DNA of 52,376 nucleotides from an uncultured Bacteroidales bacterium (GTDB taxonomy: Bacteria; Bacteroidota; Bacteroidia; Bacteroidales; JAUNSR01): assembly GCA_947074105.1 (NCBI GenBank), contig CAMTON010000016.1, positions 1-52,376 on the forward strand. The letters run 5' to 3'. Each line of letters opens with the position of its first letter. Position 1 is the first letter of the stretch. The notes below the pieces were generated by a model, which was not told the DNA's origin, searched no databases, and saw only the letters and a list, made by a program, of their open reading frames with translations. Below are positions 9,995 through 20,944 of the stretch, piece by piece. A program made the position numbers and the translations under genes.

Positions 9995-10900
9995 TTATCG
10001 GTTAACCACATTTTCCTCTGCAATCTCTAAAGGAACATTATTTCGTTTAAACGGAATCCATTTATTGGTTTTTATACATCTGTATATAAATATACAAGAG
10101 ATCAGTGTTGTGAAAATAACCACAATAACAGAGTTTTCAGGACCGAAATTACCTCCTATTATCGGATTATGAGGATTGTATCCGGGACTGAAAATAGTGC
10201 CGTCACCCATATATACACCCGATACCGGAAGTCCTAATAATGTACCGATACAGAAATTCCAGGTACAATGAATCCCTATAGGAAGCCAGAGATTACCACT
10301 ATATGTATATGCAATACCTAAAAGCAGACCTGCTTCAACAGATATAGCTATTGACGACCATACTGTGGCATTCGGATTCCATATATGCATAAAGCCGAAA
10401 ATAAAAGAAGAAATAAGCAAAGCAAGCAATGTGCCGCCTTTCTTTTCTATCATTCTGTATATCACGCCACGGAATATAGTTTCCTCTCCCACTGCTACTA
10501 AGAACTGGTAGGCAAAACCAAGGTAAACAAACAGCCCCCAATCAAAACCTTTTATTCTATAGGCATCCAATATTATAAATATAACTGCAGAAAGCATCAT
10601 AAGTACATAAGAGATTAAAAATCCCAGCGTAAACCATTTGGGAAATTTTGAGGGACTTAATTCCTCAACTTTTCTTTTCTCATATTTCCTGAAAAACAAA
10701 GAATAAAGCAGAAGAATCACTATGCCTGATGCAGCAAGAGCTATAATTCCGGAAGCTTCGGAAACAATCAAAAAACTGCTGCCATAGCCGATTCCGAAAT
10801 ATAAAGCGGTAATTACTGAAAGACTGAAAATAACCCGAAAAATAAAAGAACTTAAGATCCTCTTATAAAGCGGAATGGTCTGCGAGATTTCTTGTTCCAT
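9995..10900 (-). CDS. CPBP family intramembrane metalloprotease
   Basis: A 301-residue multi-pass membrane protein with the three CPBP (CAAX protease / Abi) motifs: GEETIFRG with Glu139-Glu140 and Arg144, FGFMHIW with His172, and GIHCTWNF with His211. These residues bind the catalytic metal in the family, whose members cleave prenylated or other membrane-embedded substrates, or act in self-immunity and signalling. About eight hydrophobic segments are visible. It stands alone. The substrate cannot be inferred, as no bacteriocin or prenylation genes are near. Confidence 0.88.
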   Translation of the reverse strand: MEQEISQTIPLYKRILSSFIFRVIFSLSVITALYFGIGYGSSFLIVSEASGIIALAASGIVILLLYSLFFRKYEKRKVEELSPSKFPKWFTLGFLISYVLMMLSAVIFIILDAYRIKGFDWGLFVYLGFAYQFLVAVGEETIFRGVIYRMIEKKGGTLLALLISSFIFGFMHIWNPNATVWSSIAISVEAGLLLGIAYTYSGNLWLPIGIHCTWNFCIGTLLGLPVSGVYMGDGTIFSPGYNPHNPIIGGNFGPENSVIVVIFTTLISCIFIYRCIKTNKWIPFKRNNVPLEIAEENVVNR

Positions 10901-10934
10901 AACGATAATGTGATTATTAAATGATTTTCGCCAC

Positions 10935-10942
10935 CAAATTTA
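10935..10942 (-). promoter_or_regulatory. -7 box for the CPBP protease gene
   Basis: The minus-strand reading is TAAATTTG, matching TAnnTTTG. It is 34 bases upstream of the start codon. Confidence 0.45.
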
Positions 10943-11061
10943 TTAAATATAATAGTTATTATAAAATATTTACTAATACTTGATTTTGTTTGAAACACAC
11001 CATTCATTTCAGATAATTATCGTTCTTAATATGATCTGATGCGAAAAAATATACTTTTTAG

Positions 11062-11346
11062 AAAAAAATAATCTTTTTCTCAATTCATCCGCTTTCTCAC
11101 TTCAGAAAATCTGTATCTGTAATCAAAAACTATAATGACATATCTGTAAGAAAAGAGGAACCGGCAGAGGTTAGCGGTGATATCGTAATGATAAATCATT
11201 CATCATGTATTTCATGTGGTAAATGCGTCAACACTTGCCCCTTAAATGTCTTTGTACGTGAAGAAGAAACAAAAAAGATTATTCCTGAAGGTCAAAAAAA
11301 CTGTATCTTGTGCGGGAAATGCGAGAAAGTTTTCTCAACGAACTGA
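11062..11346 (+). pseudogene. Broken ferredoxin-type 4Fe-4S gene remnant
   Basis: This open frame carries one complete 4Fe-4S motif (CISCGKCVNTCP) and then a second that starts correctly (CILCGKC) but runs into VFSTN and a stop instead of the expected xxxCP. The only in-frame ATG is at 11188, although protein-like sequence continues upstream to about 11101. It reads as a two-cluster ferredoxin or the N-terminus of a larger Fe-S oxidoreductase that has lost its 3' part. It ends 80 bases before the transglutaminase-like gene. A functional single-cluster mini-ferredoxin starting at 11188 is the alternative. Confidence 0.55.
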
Positions 11347-11426
11347 GAATCATGTTCCGCGAAATATCATGAGACAAGCTGCAGAGAGCTTACGCAAAAA
11401 TATCACATTAAATACAAATACTTCAG

Positions 11427-12608
11427 ATGACAGCACATTTTAAATATACGTTTCTTTTAACGGCAGTTATGCTTGCAGGATGTAAATCCGAATATCCGGA
11501 TGTTCCGGCTAAATATCACTCTTTACTTAATGAAGCACTTGCAAAATCAGGAAATAACTCGGAAGAATTAATCAACGCATTAAACTCAGTTCCGGCTTCT
11601 CAGAAAGAAGCGATGGCTTATCTTATATCATACATGCCGGATTATGATCTTACAACAATATCTTCCGGACTTCTTACCGATAATGTCACCTATGCATATA
11701 TAGCACGTGAAAAATATGACTGGTGCAGAGAATTGCCTGACTCAGTATTTTTTAACGAAGTACTTCCCTATCACAATGTTACGGAAGAGCGCGATAACTG
11801 GCGAAAAGAGTTTTATGAACGTTTCTCTCCTTATGTTGATGAATGTTCTGATATCCGAGATGCCGTATATGCAATTAATAAGAATGTGCGTGAAGAACTT
11901 CAGGTAGAATACAGTACACAGAGAAGAGTTTCGGATCAGGGACCATTCGAATCAATGGAAACTAAGATTGCATCTTGTACAGGACTTACTATTTTACTGA
12001 ATGACGCCTTCCGCTCTGTAGGAATTCCCTGTCGTTTTGCCGGAACTCCCAACTGGTTTGATAACAGAGGAAATCATTCATGGAATGAAGTTCTTATTGA
12101 CGGAGAATGGTATTTCACAGAATATTATATGGACGACCTTAACAAAACATGGTTTGTTACCGATGCGGCGAAAGCAACTGCAGGAAGTGTTGATAACGGA
12201 ATCTTTGCAATATCGTATAAGCCTACAGGAAATCTTTTTCCAATGGTATGGGATGAAGCGAAACCTGTCAATGCTATAGAAGTTACTCCGCGTTATCTTG
12301 AAATATGCTCTTCGTCTCTTAAGAAAAAGAATAACAGAGTGAACATCGATATAGAAGTTTATTCAGCCAAAGGCTATGACTCCGAATCTGACAACAGAAT
12401 ACCGGCATCTGTCACTATCTTTTGCGGAGATAAACAAATCAAGGAAGGAATAACATGCAGTCCGGTCAATGATCTGAACAACTATCTTTCCGTTTCCCTT
12501 GATCCCGAAACTGAATATACCATTATCTCAACTTATGAGACATTGCGTAAAGAGCAAAAGATCAGGATCGGAAAAGAAAATATCAGGATAAAGATAATAA
12601 TGGATTAA
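11427..12608 (+). CDS. Transglutaminase-like lipoprotein
   Basis: A 393-residue protein with a lipoprotein signal ending in LAGC (MTAHFKYTFLLTAVMLAGC). The centre is a transglutaminase/papain-like core with a readable triad: Cys184 in ASCTGLTILL, His217 in GNHSWNEV and Asp236 or Asp237 after YYM. Members cleave or join peptides, or modify cell-wall or glycan-linked peptides; the target here is unknown. The C-terminal third looks like a beta-sandwich. It lies in the envelope, facing the periplasm or surface. It is convergent with the DUF4405 gene, with only five bases between their stops. The family is confident and the role open. Confidence 0.85.
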   Translation: MTAHFKYTFLLTAVMLAGCKSEYPDVPAKYHSLLNEALAKSGNNSEELINALNSVPASQKEAMAYLISYMPDYDLTTISSGLLTDNVTYAYIAREKYDWCRELPDSVFFNEVLPYHNVTEERDNWRKEFYERFSPYVDECSDIRDAVYAINKNVREELQVEYSTQRRVSDQGPFESMETKIASCTGLTILLNDAFRSVGIPCRFAGTPNWFDNRGNHSWNEVLIDGEWYFTEYYMDDLNKTWFVTDAAKATAGSVDNGIFAISYKPTGNLFPMVWDEAKPVNAIEVTPRYLEICSSSLKKKNNRVNIDIEVYSAKGYDSESDNRIPASVTIFCGDKQIKEGITCSPVNDLNNYLSVSLDPETEYTIISTYETLRKEQKIRIGKENIRIKIIMD

Positions 12609-12613
12609 AACCC

Positions 12614-13054
12614 TCACACATCGACCTGCACCCTTTTATTATTACTCTTCAGTAATCTCACAAATTTCTTTGCTTTGCCTATAATATGTATTATTATAAG
12701 TACTCCGAAGATATGACCGATGATATTATGAAATCTCATAATCTTCTCGGGAAAACCGAAGAAAAACGGGATTATACTTAATATCATCATAGCAGAAAAT
12801 ATTGTGACAACAAAAGTGATCTTATTTTTCAGGATCACTTTTCTTTTTGTAAATGAGCGAATGAAACGCCAGTGCTGCATAATATGCAATATCATAAATC
12901 CGACACCGGTAATACATATTATGCAGTGAGAGGAACGCCAGTGCATGTCGCCTGCAAGATGTGGATCAGAGAATACAAGTGCCGAAATTATACAAAGTAA
13001 TAATATTGCATCCACCCCGAAACGCCCTTTAGGAGAATAAAACAAACTTTTCAT
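12614..13054 (-). CDS. DUF4405-like membrane cytochrome b-type protein
   Basis: A 146-residue protein with four hydrophobic segments and histidines placed inside or at their edges (DMHWRSSH, ILHIMQHW, RFHNIIGHIFG, IIHIIGK). This resembles the DUF4405 / small di-heme cytochrome b group, where paired helix histidines ligate heme. Its start overlaps the stop of the upstream ferredoxin gene as ATGA, so the two are translationally coupled. I infer that the ferredoxin hands electrons to, or takes them from, this membrane subunit. Heme binding is inferred from His placement only. Confidence 0.7.
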   Translation of the reverse strand: MKSLFYSPKGRFGVDAILLLCIISALVFSDPHLAGDMHWRSSHCIICITGVGFMILHIMQHWRFIRSFTKRKVILKNKITFVVTIFSAMMILSIIPFFFGFPEKIMRFHNIIGHIFGVLIIIHIIGKAKKFVRLLKSNNKRVQVDV

Positions 13055-13296
13055 AGGACGGAAGTTTTTTCAATTTTACTGAATACACCATGGGGACATA
13101 CTTTAACGCATTTAAGACAACCGGAACAAATCTCAGGTTTCTTTAAAGCAATATGTTTATGCCATAGTATGACGACCTTACCTATTATCTTTCGTGGACA
13201 TTCATCAAGGCATTTCCAGCATGCAATGCATTTTTCCGTTTCGATGCCGACAAAAGAAGAATGTTTAGAATTTAATTTTGTCTTTTCCTTTTTCAT
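13051..13296 (-). CDS. Two-cluster 4Fe-4S ferredoxin
   Basis: An 81-residue protein starting at the ATG at 13296 (MKKEKTKLNSK). The frame is open to 13356, but the upstream extension is hydrophobic and unlike a ferredoxin, and the AT-rich sequence before 13296 is a typical leader. CIACWKCLDECP and CSGCLKCVKVCP are two complete 4Fe-4S binding motifs. It transfers electrons in the cytosol or at the membrane face. It is coupled by ATGA overlap to the DUF4405 membrane gene and follows an AraC regulator gene by 78 bases on the same strand. Confidence 0.88.
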   Translation of the reverse strand: MKKEKTKLNSKHSSFVGIETEKCIACWKCLDECPRKIIGKVVILWHKHIALKKPEICSGCLKCVKVCPHGVFSKIEKTSVL

Positions 13297-13374
13297 ATTT
13301 ATATATAAATGTTTTATGCAAAGGAACAGCAATACGACCTGCCGGTAAATAGACAAAACGGGGTAAGAAATGGA

Positions 13375-14214
13375 TTATTTAAGGTATTTCTCTCTGAAGC
13401 GTGTCGGAGAAATCTCTGTTATCTTAGTAAAAAGACGTGTAAAATAAAAAGGATCGTCATATCCCAGTTCAAGAGCGATCTCTTTTACCGACATATCGGT
13501 ATAAAATAAAAGGCGTTGCGCCTGTATCATTATCTCACCCGAGATATATCTCGAAACAGATATCCCCGTGGTATTCTTAACTGCCTCATTAAGATAAACT
13601 GACGATAAATTCATCATTGAGGCATATTGTGAGGGATTTTTTATCTGTTTATAATTTACAGACAGCAGACGTTTAAACTTATAAGTTATAGAAGCATATC
13701 TGTTAGATGCCTTTTCACTCAAACCTGCATAATAGGTTTCCGCAATCATTCCGATAGAACATGAGATAAGATCGTGAAGCAGCGTCTCGTCAATTTTACT
13801 ATGATGATGGTTTAATCTTTCTGATATTGCAGAAAAACAGAAATAAAGATAATTTACATCATTGTCTGCGGCAAGTTTACCACTCTTAAGCAAAGAAGTC
13901 TCAAAGATTTCTTTATAAGCCTCTTTGACCACTAAAGGATTAACGCCAAGTATCCATGCAGTGACATCATTATGATTTTTAAGAAGATGAACCTGACCGG
14001 GTAAAATACAGAAGATTGAATTTTCGGCAAAACAATACTCTTCAAAATCGATAAGAATTCTGATATCCCCTTTTTCTATGAAAATGAAAATATAATAATT
14101 ATCCCGATGAGCATAATCGGTAACATGAGTTGTTTCTGAATTGCGGATACGTTTAATAAATGCTATTTCGCCGCCGGCCTTTTCCGAAATCTTATGTAAT
14201 GGCAGATTATCCAT
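13375..14214 (-). CDS. AraC family transcriptional regulator
   Basis: A 279-residue protein with an N-terminal cupin-like sensor (about 25-100, including FIFIEKGDIRILIDFEEY) and a C-terminal AraC double helix-turn-helix (about 185-279). The second HTH shows the family signature DMSVKEIALELGYDDPFYF followed by FTRLFTKITEISPTRFREKY. It binds DNA and usually activates nearby genes in response to a small ligand. It leads the minus-strand ferredoxin-DUF4405 pair, which is its likely target. The ligand is unknown. Confidence 0.9.
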   Translation of the reverse strand: MDNLPLHKISEKAGGEIAFIKRIRNSETTHVTDYAHRDNYYIFIFIEKGDIRILIDFEEYCFAENSIFCILPGQVHLLKNHNDVTAWILGVNPLVVKEAYKEIFETSLLKSGKLAADNDVNYLYFCFSAISERLNHHHSKIDETLLHDLISCSIGMIAETYYAGLSEKASNRYASITYKFKRLLSVNYKQIKNPSQYASMMNLSSVYLNEAVKNTTGISVSRYISGEIMIQAQRLLFYTDMSVKEIALELGYDDPFYFTRLFTKITEISPTRFREKYLK

Positions 14215-14236
14215 AATTATAAAGAAAATATTTCCT

Positions 14237-14244
14237 CAAATATA
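14237..14244 (-). promoter_or_regulatory. -7 box for the AraC gene
   Basis: The minus-strand reading is TATATTTG, matching TAnnTTTG, 22 bases upstream of the start. It may drive the AraC-ferredoxin-DUF4405 unit. Confidence 0.45.
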
Positions 14245-14417
14245 AATACTCTCTTTAAAAATCCTCATCTGTGCAATTAATAATAGCCATATCCTTTCAT
14301 ATAAATAAACGGTGAAATACTTATAAAATAAATATAATCTTAATTAATGCATTAATTATCTCTTTTTTAAGCAGAAGTAAAATTTTGATTGTTTAAAATT
14401 AAAATACCTCTTGCCTT

Positions 14418-15875
14418 ATGAAGCTTCTTAATACATTATTAATTATTGTCATTCTATTGCCGTTTTTTTCATGCCAAAGAACAACGCAGAGAACAGAATA
14501 TGAAAAATTCATTAACCCGGAAAGAACCGTAGTAGCCGGAAGAATAAAAAATCTCAGAGTTACTGATTCGCGTGTAATAACAGTAAACTATACAGATCCG
14601 GTCTTAAACAGAAAAATAGCCAAACGTCTTGATGATAACGGGTTCTTTCATACAGATTCAGAATTATGGTTTACCCAGAATATCACCGTCTATTATGGAC
14701 GCAAATCTATTAATCTGCTTGTGACGCCTTCCGACTCTCTGTTTCTTGATATAGATATGAATATTTTCAGGGAAGGTAAATTCGAAGGTATCTCATTGTC
14801 CGGTACAAGCAGTTATGCAGAATTCAACAGCCAACTGCCTGCATTCTATGATTTTATAATCCGAAATTTCGACATATCATTCGACAATGAACTGTCGGAC
14901 AGCGAATTATTATCCATATTCAAAGAATGTCTTAATGATAGCTATTCAAGAATTGATGACTATGCAAAGAAAAACGAGATCCTTCCGGAACTTTCAGAAT
15001 GGATAAAGAAAGACCTCAAATATATTTATGCCAACTGCATAAAGACCTACAATATGGAAGATCAGAAAACAAGAATGAAAGTTCTGACAGATTCAATTTT
15101 CGATATAGACAATTCTGAAAATTTTGTATCAATGATGTTTCCGTATCATCTATCCGCCGCAAGCGATGCGATTGTGAAAAGCAGTCTGAATATAGAGAAT
15201 ATAAAGAATGCCGAACAACCGGAATCATTGTTCAGAGAAGCAATAAACGTATTGATGGAGCGACCGGCCGGTCTTTGCCGTGATTATATGATATATAGTT
15301 TTATCAGCAGATTTACTGCTGAAAATCCGGGTATGGGTTATGCTGCTCCGGTTAACTGTTTTACCAACAAAGTCTTTTCCTGCGAACTTGATATCAACAA
15401 TTCATTCGGAGAAAGAGAATATGCCACAATTTCGGGCGAGGGTATTTATTATCTCAATGAAGATAAAGATGCAATAGCGATAACCAATAAAGATTTCATG
15501 AAGTATCTCTCAAATAAATACAGGAACAGAGTACTTTATATTGATGTTTGGGCTACATGGTGCGGGCCATGTGTAGCAGAACTTAAACGAGCACGAAAAC
15601 TGAAAACCATATACGATAATAAGGACATTGTTTTCATTTACCTTTGTCTTGGTTCAACGGCCGACAAATGGTTATGGTCGCTTAACAGATATGATGTCGG
15701 AGGCGAACATTACTTTTTTGATGAAGATGCCACACAACTTTTTCTTGCTCTTTATGAACTGACCGGTTATCCCAGCTATCTGCTTGTAGACAAAAACGGT
15801 AAGATGATAACGACAAGCGCTCCGCGACTTTCAAATGTATATAATGTCTCAAAAGCAATTGAAGAACTTCTATAA
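14418..15875 (+). CDS. Thioredoxin-fold (TlpA-like) lipoprotein
   Basis: A 485-residue envelope protein. The N-terminus MKLLNTLLIIVILLPFFSC is a lipoprotein signal. The first 330 residues resemble the long helical and beta region found before the catalytic domain in Bacteroidetes TlpA/ResA-like proteins. The C-terminal domain has WATWCGPCVAEL with Cys382 and Cys385, the redox CxxC, and the cis-Pro loop in TGYPSYLLV. It would reduce or isomerise disulphides, or support cytochrome maturation, in the periplasm. It is a single-gene unit, divergent from the AraC gene. Confidence 0.88.
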   Translation: MKLLNTLLIIVILLPFFSCQRTTQRTEYEKFINPERTVVAGRIKNLRVTDSRVITVNYTDPVLNRKIAKRLDDNGFFHTDSELWFTQNITVYYGRKSINLLVTPSDSLFLDIDMNIFREGKFEGISLSGTSSYAEFNSQLPAFYDFIIRNFDISFDNELSDSELLSIFKECLNDSYSRIDDYAKKNEILPELSEWIKKDLKYIYANCIKTYNMEDQKTRMKVLTDSIFDIDNSENFVSMMFPYHLSAASDAIVKSSLNIENIKNAEQPESLFREAINVLMERPAGLCRDYMIYSFISRFTAENPGMGYAAPVNCFTNKVFSCELDINNSFGEREYATISGEGIYYLNEDKDAIAITNKDFMKYLSNKYRNRVLYIDVWATWCGPCVAELKRARKLKTIYDNKDIVFIYLCLGSTADKWLWSLNRYDVGGEHYFFDEDATQLFLALYELTGYPSYLLVDKNGKMITTSAPRLSNVYNVSKAIEELL

Positions 15876-16226
15876 TTACCGTGTCTGTATTATGATTCAC
15901 GGAAAGAGAGCGTCCTGCTTCCTGCGGGAGCACAAACGAACTCCTTGCGGAAATAATCCGAACACACTCCGGAGATCATTCTTATCCTTTCCGGGATTCA
16001 CGATTTCGGTTAAGGTTTAACGATTTTAATTGACAGGAATTTGACTTTATCTTCGTTTGATCGATTAATCTTAATCTATAATTTATATTTGTTATAATAT
16101 AAAAAAGTCCGATATAATATCAGAATCATATCGGACAGTTTATATATCTGTCTTATTCGCGGGAAAATGAGCACATAAGTCTTATTTTCCGCATAATAAG
16201 TTTAAAAAAAACCATTGGTTATAAAA
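15876..16226. other. Intergenic region with no supported gene
   Basis: This gap between convergent genes includes a slightly more GC-rich patch (about 15895-16010) with no convincing ORF. CGGAAAG and CTTTCCG occur about 85 bases apart there but form no compact hairpin. The only clear signal is the terminator at 16107-16136. Confidence 0.5.
16107..16136 (-). terminator. Terminator of the DUF362 gene
   Basis: The stem GTCCGATAT / ATATCGGAC is followed on the minus strand by TTTTTT. It lies about 90 bases past the stop of the minus-strand DUF362 gene. Confidence 0.75.
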
Positions 16227-17531
16227 TCATTCAACTATAATTAATTCTATTCCTTCCTTTTTACCAAGGTTTCTGCTGTATTTCTTATCAACAGGATTAT
16301 TCCAGTGTTCAAAAACGCCCAGACTTCCGGTCGGTACATTATTAGGTCTGTAAGGACCATATTTTTCATTATAACCTTTTGCAGCCTCCTTAAGGTAATT
16401 ATCACAATTTTTGCTTGCGCCTTTAGGAAAAGCAGGCGATCCGCTGAAACCAAGTTCTTCTCCAAATTCAGCAAAAAGAAAATCGGTACATACAGACTCT
16501 ATAGCTACCGGATCCTGCGACATAAAATAACTTGCGCTCCACTCTCCGTTAAAAAGTTTATTCCATTTATCTCTTGAGGGATTTGGACCACCGACATTAG
16601 TCTGCATTCCGTAAAGTCCGTCAACGATATATAAGATTGTTTTCTTTCCAAGATTAGGACATCCCATAAGATCGACATAAAGGCTGTAATCGCCTTCTTC
16701 TCCTTTCATCTGGTGAACAGATTTAGTATTATGAGCTCTGTTAGGAAAACGAATAGAACCAAAGTGATTTTTAGCACAAAAAGTGACACCCGATAATTCA
16801 TGACCTTTAAGTAATGCGATATTGATCATATAATCGGCTTCTACCACGGCTTTAGGCAATTCATTACCTAAGTGTACATCTTCAGCAGTATAAATAATCG
16901 CATCATTTACCCAGTCCGCTTTCTCTACTCCATCTGATCCGTTTGCGCTCATCCACCTTACGCCGGGAAATGCTTTATGAACAGGTTTATAAATTCTGTC
17001 CGGAATAGCACGGCTTCGAAACCCTATAGAGGCATCATATATCACAATATTCTCCTGTGGCACTCCCGCATATTTGGTCAGTTGTCTGACAATTGCATAT
17101 GTGTCCTGTGGTGACTGATCGATATCATTATCTGTATCATCTGTTGTAAAAGTATTATTAAGATTCACTTTAATGGCTATGGTTTCTCCTTTTTCATATC
17201 CACGCTTTCCACGCTTGTTGGTTTTGTTATAATAAGTAAACAATTTATCCCATGCAGCCGATGGTTTTTTGCTTCCTGTTAATGAACATAAAGATCTAGA
17301 ATACATCTCGTTAAGAATTTCCTGATCTATATTTCCATTTTCCCACCAACGACCATTATTACCAGTCCATTTACAGACATCAGGATCTCTTGTCCAGGTT
17401 ACTCTGCCGGGATATATTCCTTTGCCCTCACCTATGGGTTGATTTGAAACAAACTCAAGTTTCTGTGATTCTACTTTAAAGGAAGGAGACATTAGAGATA
17501 AAATCAGAATTGCCGTTTTTAAAATTCTCAT
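16227..17531 (-). CDS. DUF362 domain-containing exported protein
   Basis: A 434-residue protein with an N-terminal hydrophobic signal (MRILKTAILILSLMSPSFKVES). The DUF362 core is visible in KVNLNNTF, NIVIYDAS, INIALLKGHELSGVTFCAKNHFGSI and the C-terminal SQDPVAIESVCTDFLF. DUF362 proteins are of unknown biochemical role and are often joined to Fe-S domains. Here the cysteines are scattered and no CxxCxxC motif is present, so this is the cluster-free, exported form. It stands alone between a convergent thioredoxin-fold gene and a long gap. Confidence 0.85.
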   Translation of the reverse strand: MRILKTAILILSLMSPSFKVESQKLEFVSNQPIGEGKGIYPGRVTWTRDPDVCKWTGNNGRWWENGNIDQEILNEMYSRSLCSLTGSKKPSAAWDKLFTYYNKTNKRGKRGYEKGETIAIKVNLNNTFTTDDTDNDIDQSPQDTYAIVRQLTKYAGVPQENIVIYDASIGFRSRAIPDRIYKPVHKAFPGVRWMSANGSDGVEKADWVNDAIIYTAEDVHLGNELPKAVVEADYMINIALLKGHELSGVTFCAKNHFGSIRFPNRAHNTKSVHQMKGEEGDYSLYVDLMGCPNLGKKTILYIVDGLYGMQTNVGGPNPSRDKWNKLFNGEWSASYFMSQDPVAIESVCTDFLFAEFGEELGFSGSPAFPKGASKNCDNYLKEAAKGYNEKYGPYRPNNVPTGSLGVFEHWNNPVDKKYSRNLGKKEGIELIIVE

Positions 17532-18159
17532 ACAAATAGTTTGATTTAATGCTAATATAATTGTTTTATTATTGAAATATGTCTTATATGCTTAATGCCT
17601 GATCATTATAGTAAATACAGGGTACGGCAGGATAATCACCCACTCCTAAGAAAATGCAGGCATATCTTTTACAAGAAAAACCAAATACCTCATCACAGAA
17701 ATAGCCGATCATTATTTTCTATAAAGATAATACAAGTTAAATCAAGTACTTTAAAATTCATTTGAGAAAAATTATTATAGAATTTTTCTTAATTATCATG
17801 AGATATAGTTTGAATCATATTACAGGCACTGAAATATAATTAATCAGGAGAGAAATCAAAACAATAAACCACTGATAATGTTATAATTACATAAAGCAAT
17901 ATTATCTACCTTCATATATTTCATTTATTTATTTTTTCTAACTATTTAAATTCAGAATATAAAAACAACCGGATATTTGTAAAGAGAATAAAACTAAGAG
18001 GTTTAACACAAAAATAAATTTCATTTAAAAGCTATACATCATTAATATATTTTCAGGGCCATTACAAGGAGGTCCTATCGCATTGAGTATCGATAATTTC
18101 TTTGGTGAATACGGTATTCAACCATGACATCAGCTAGTGTAGGACCTCTAAAGGCTCAA
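17532..18159. other. Long AT-rich gap with a possible structured RNA
   Basis: No ORF of convincing composition is present. Most of the gap (17532-17970) is featureless and AT-rich. From about 17972 to 18204 there is a weak plus-strand -7-like box, an outer inverted repeat and a terminator, described as a candidate RNA. A 32-codon frame without a start (18029-18127) looks faintly protein-like. Confidence 0.45.
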
Positions 18160-18204
18160 AAAAATGAGGCATGTCAGAGATAATTCCCGACATGCCTCAT
18201 TTTT
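18060..18204 (+). ncRNA. Candidate structured RNA ending in a hairpin
   Basis: GAGGTCCTA (18069-18077) pairs with TAGGACCTC (18140-18148). Inside are smaller palindromes (TATCGATA, GAATACGGTATTC). A 16-bp terminator stem with a T-tract follows on the plus strand. A weak -7-like box, GATATTTG, is at 17972-17979. No gene explains this structure. It could instead be leftover sequence plus a terminator that serves only the minus-strand peptidase gene. Confidence 0.3.
18160..18204. terminator. Terminator of the S9 peptidase gene, bidirectional
   Basis: The arms 18160-18175 and 18189-18204 form a 16-bp perfect stem with runs of A and T at both ends. On the minus strand it follows the peptidase stop by 17 bases and ends in a run of eight T. 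Confidence 0.85.
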
Positions 18205-18220
18205 AATTATATAAGTGTTA

Positions 18221-20248
<2,028 letters not shown>

Positions 20249-20297
20249 AAAAGGTGATCTTAATGTGTTGAGATATTATTTTAAGCAAAAAGTTGCT

Positions 20298-20870
20298 TTA
20301 CTTATTATATTCCATAAAGTTACGGAGCATTGTTTCTCCTTCCGGTGTAAGAATTGATTCAGGATGGAACTGAACTCCGAATACAGGATATTCTTTATGA
20401 GCAAGACCCATTATAAGACCTTCTTCAGAAACAGCCGTTGTTTTAAGTTCAGCGGGAAATCCGTCAGCATCGACTACCCAAGAATGATAACGTCCTACTT
20501 CTATACTATCAGGAAGACCTTTAAAGATTACATCTTTATCAAGAAGTCTGATTTCGGAAGATATACCATGATAAACTTCAGAAAGATTAGTAAGAGAACC
20601 GCCAAAGGCCTCTCCTATTGCCTGATGTCCCAGACATATTCCTAAAATAGGTTTCGTTTTATAGTATGCTTTAATAAGAGGAAGCAGTATTCCCGCTTCC
20701 GAAGGTATTCCCGGGCCGGGAGAAAGAATAATTCTGTCATATTTGTCAGCTTCCTCAACTGTGATCTTATCGTTTCTTATGACATCGATATCATTATATC
20801 CTAATTTATTTAGCAATTGAACAACATTATATGTAAACGAATCATAGTTGTCAAGTAAAAGTGTCTTCAT
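20298..20870 (-). CDS. Glutamine amidotransferase of anthranilate / aminodeoxychorismate synthase (component II)
   Basis: A 190-residue class I glutamine amidotransferase. The start MKTLLLDNYDSFTYN is typical of TrpG/PabA. The nucleophile Cys is in GICLGHQAIGE and the His-Glu pair is in QFHPES. It releases ammonia from glutamine for the partner chorismate enzyme (TrpE or PabB), which is not in this window. With no trp or pab genes beside it, tryptophan and folate roles cannot be separated, so no symbol is given. The S9 peptidase gene downstream shares its strand. Confidence 0.92.
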   Translation of the reverse strand: MKTLLLDNYDSFTYNVVQLLNKLGYNDIDVIRNDKITVEEADKYDRIILSPGPGIPSEAGILLPLIKAYYKTKPILGICLGHQAIGEAFGGSLTNLSEVYHGISSEIRLLDKDVIFKGLPDSIEVGRYHSWVVDADGFPAELKTTAVSEEGLIMGLAHKEYPVFGVQFHPESILTPEGETMLRNFMEYNK

Positions 20871-20944
20871 AATTAATTTTTTATTTAAAAATCACATAAA
20901 TGTGTCAAATGTCCAGTCAGTTACACCTGACGCTTTCATTTCGG

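Noticed and set aside
11246-11443. A 65-codon ORF across the broken ferredoxin
   Set aside because: Out of frame with the Cys motifs, and it overlaps the start of the transglutaminase-like lipoprotein; it is a shadow.
15835-16020. A 61-codon ORF after the thioredoxin-fold gene
   Set aside because: Starts inside that gene in another frame and has no recognisable domain.
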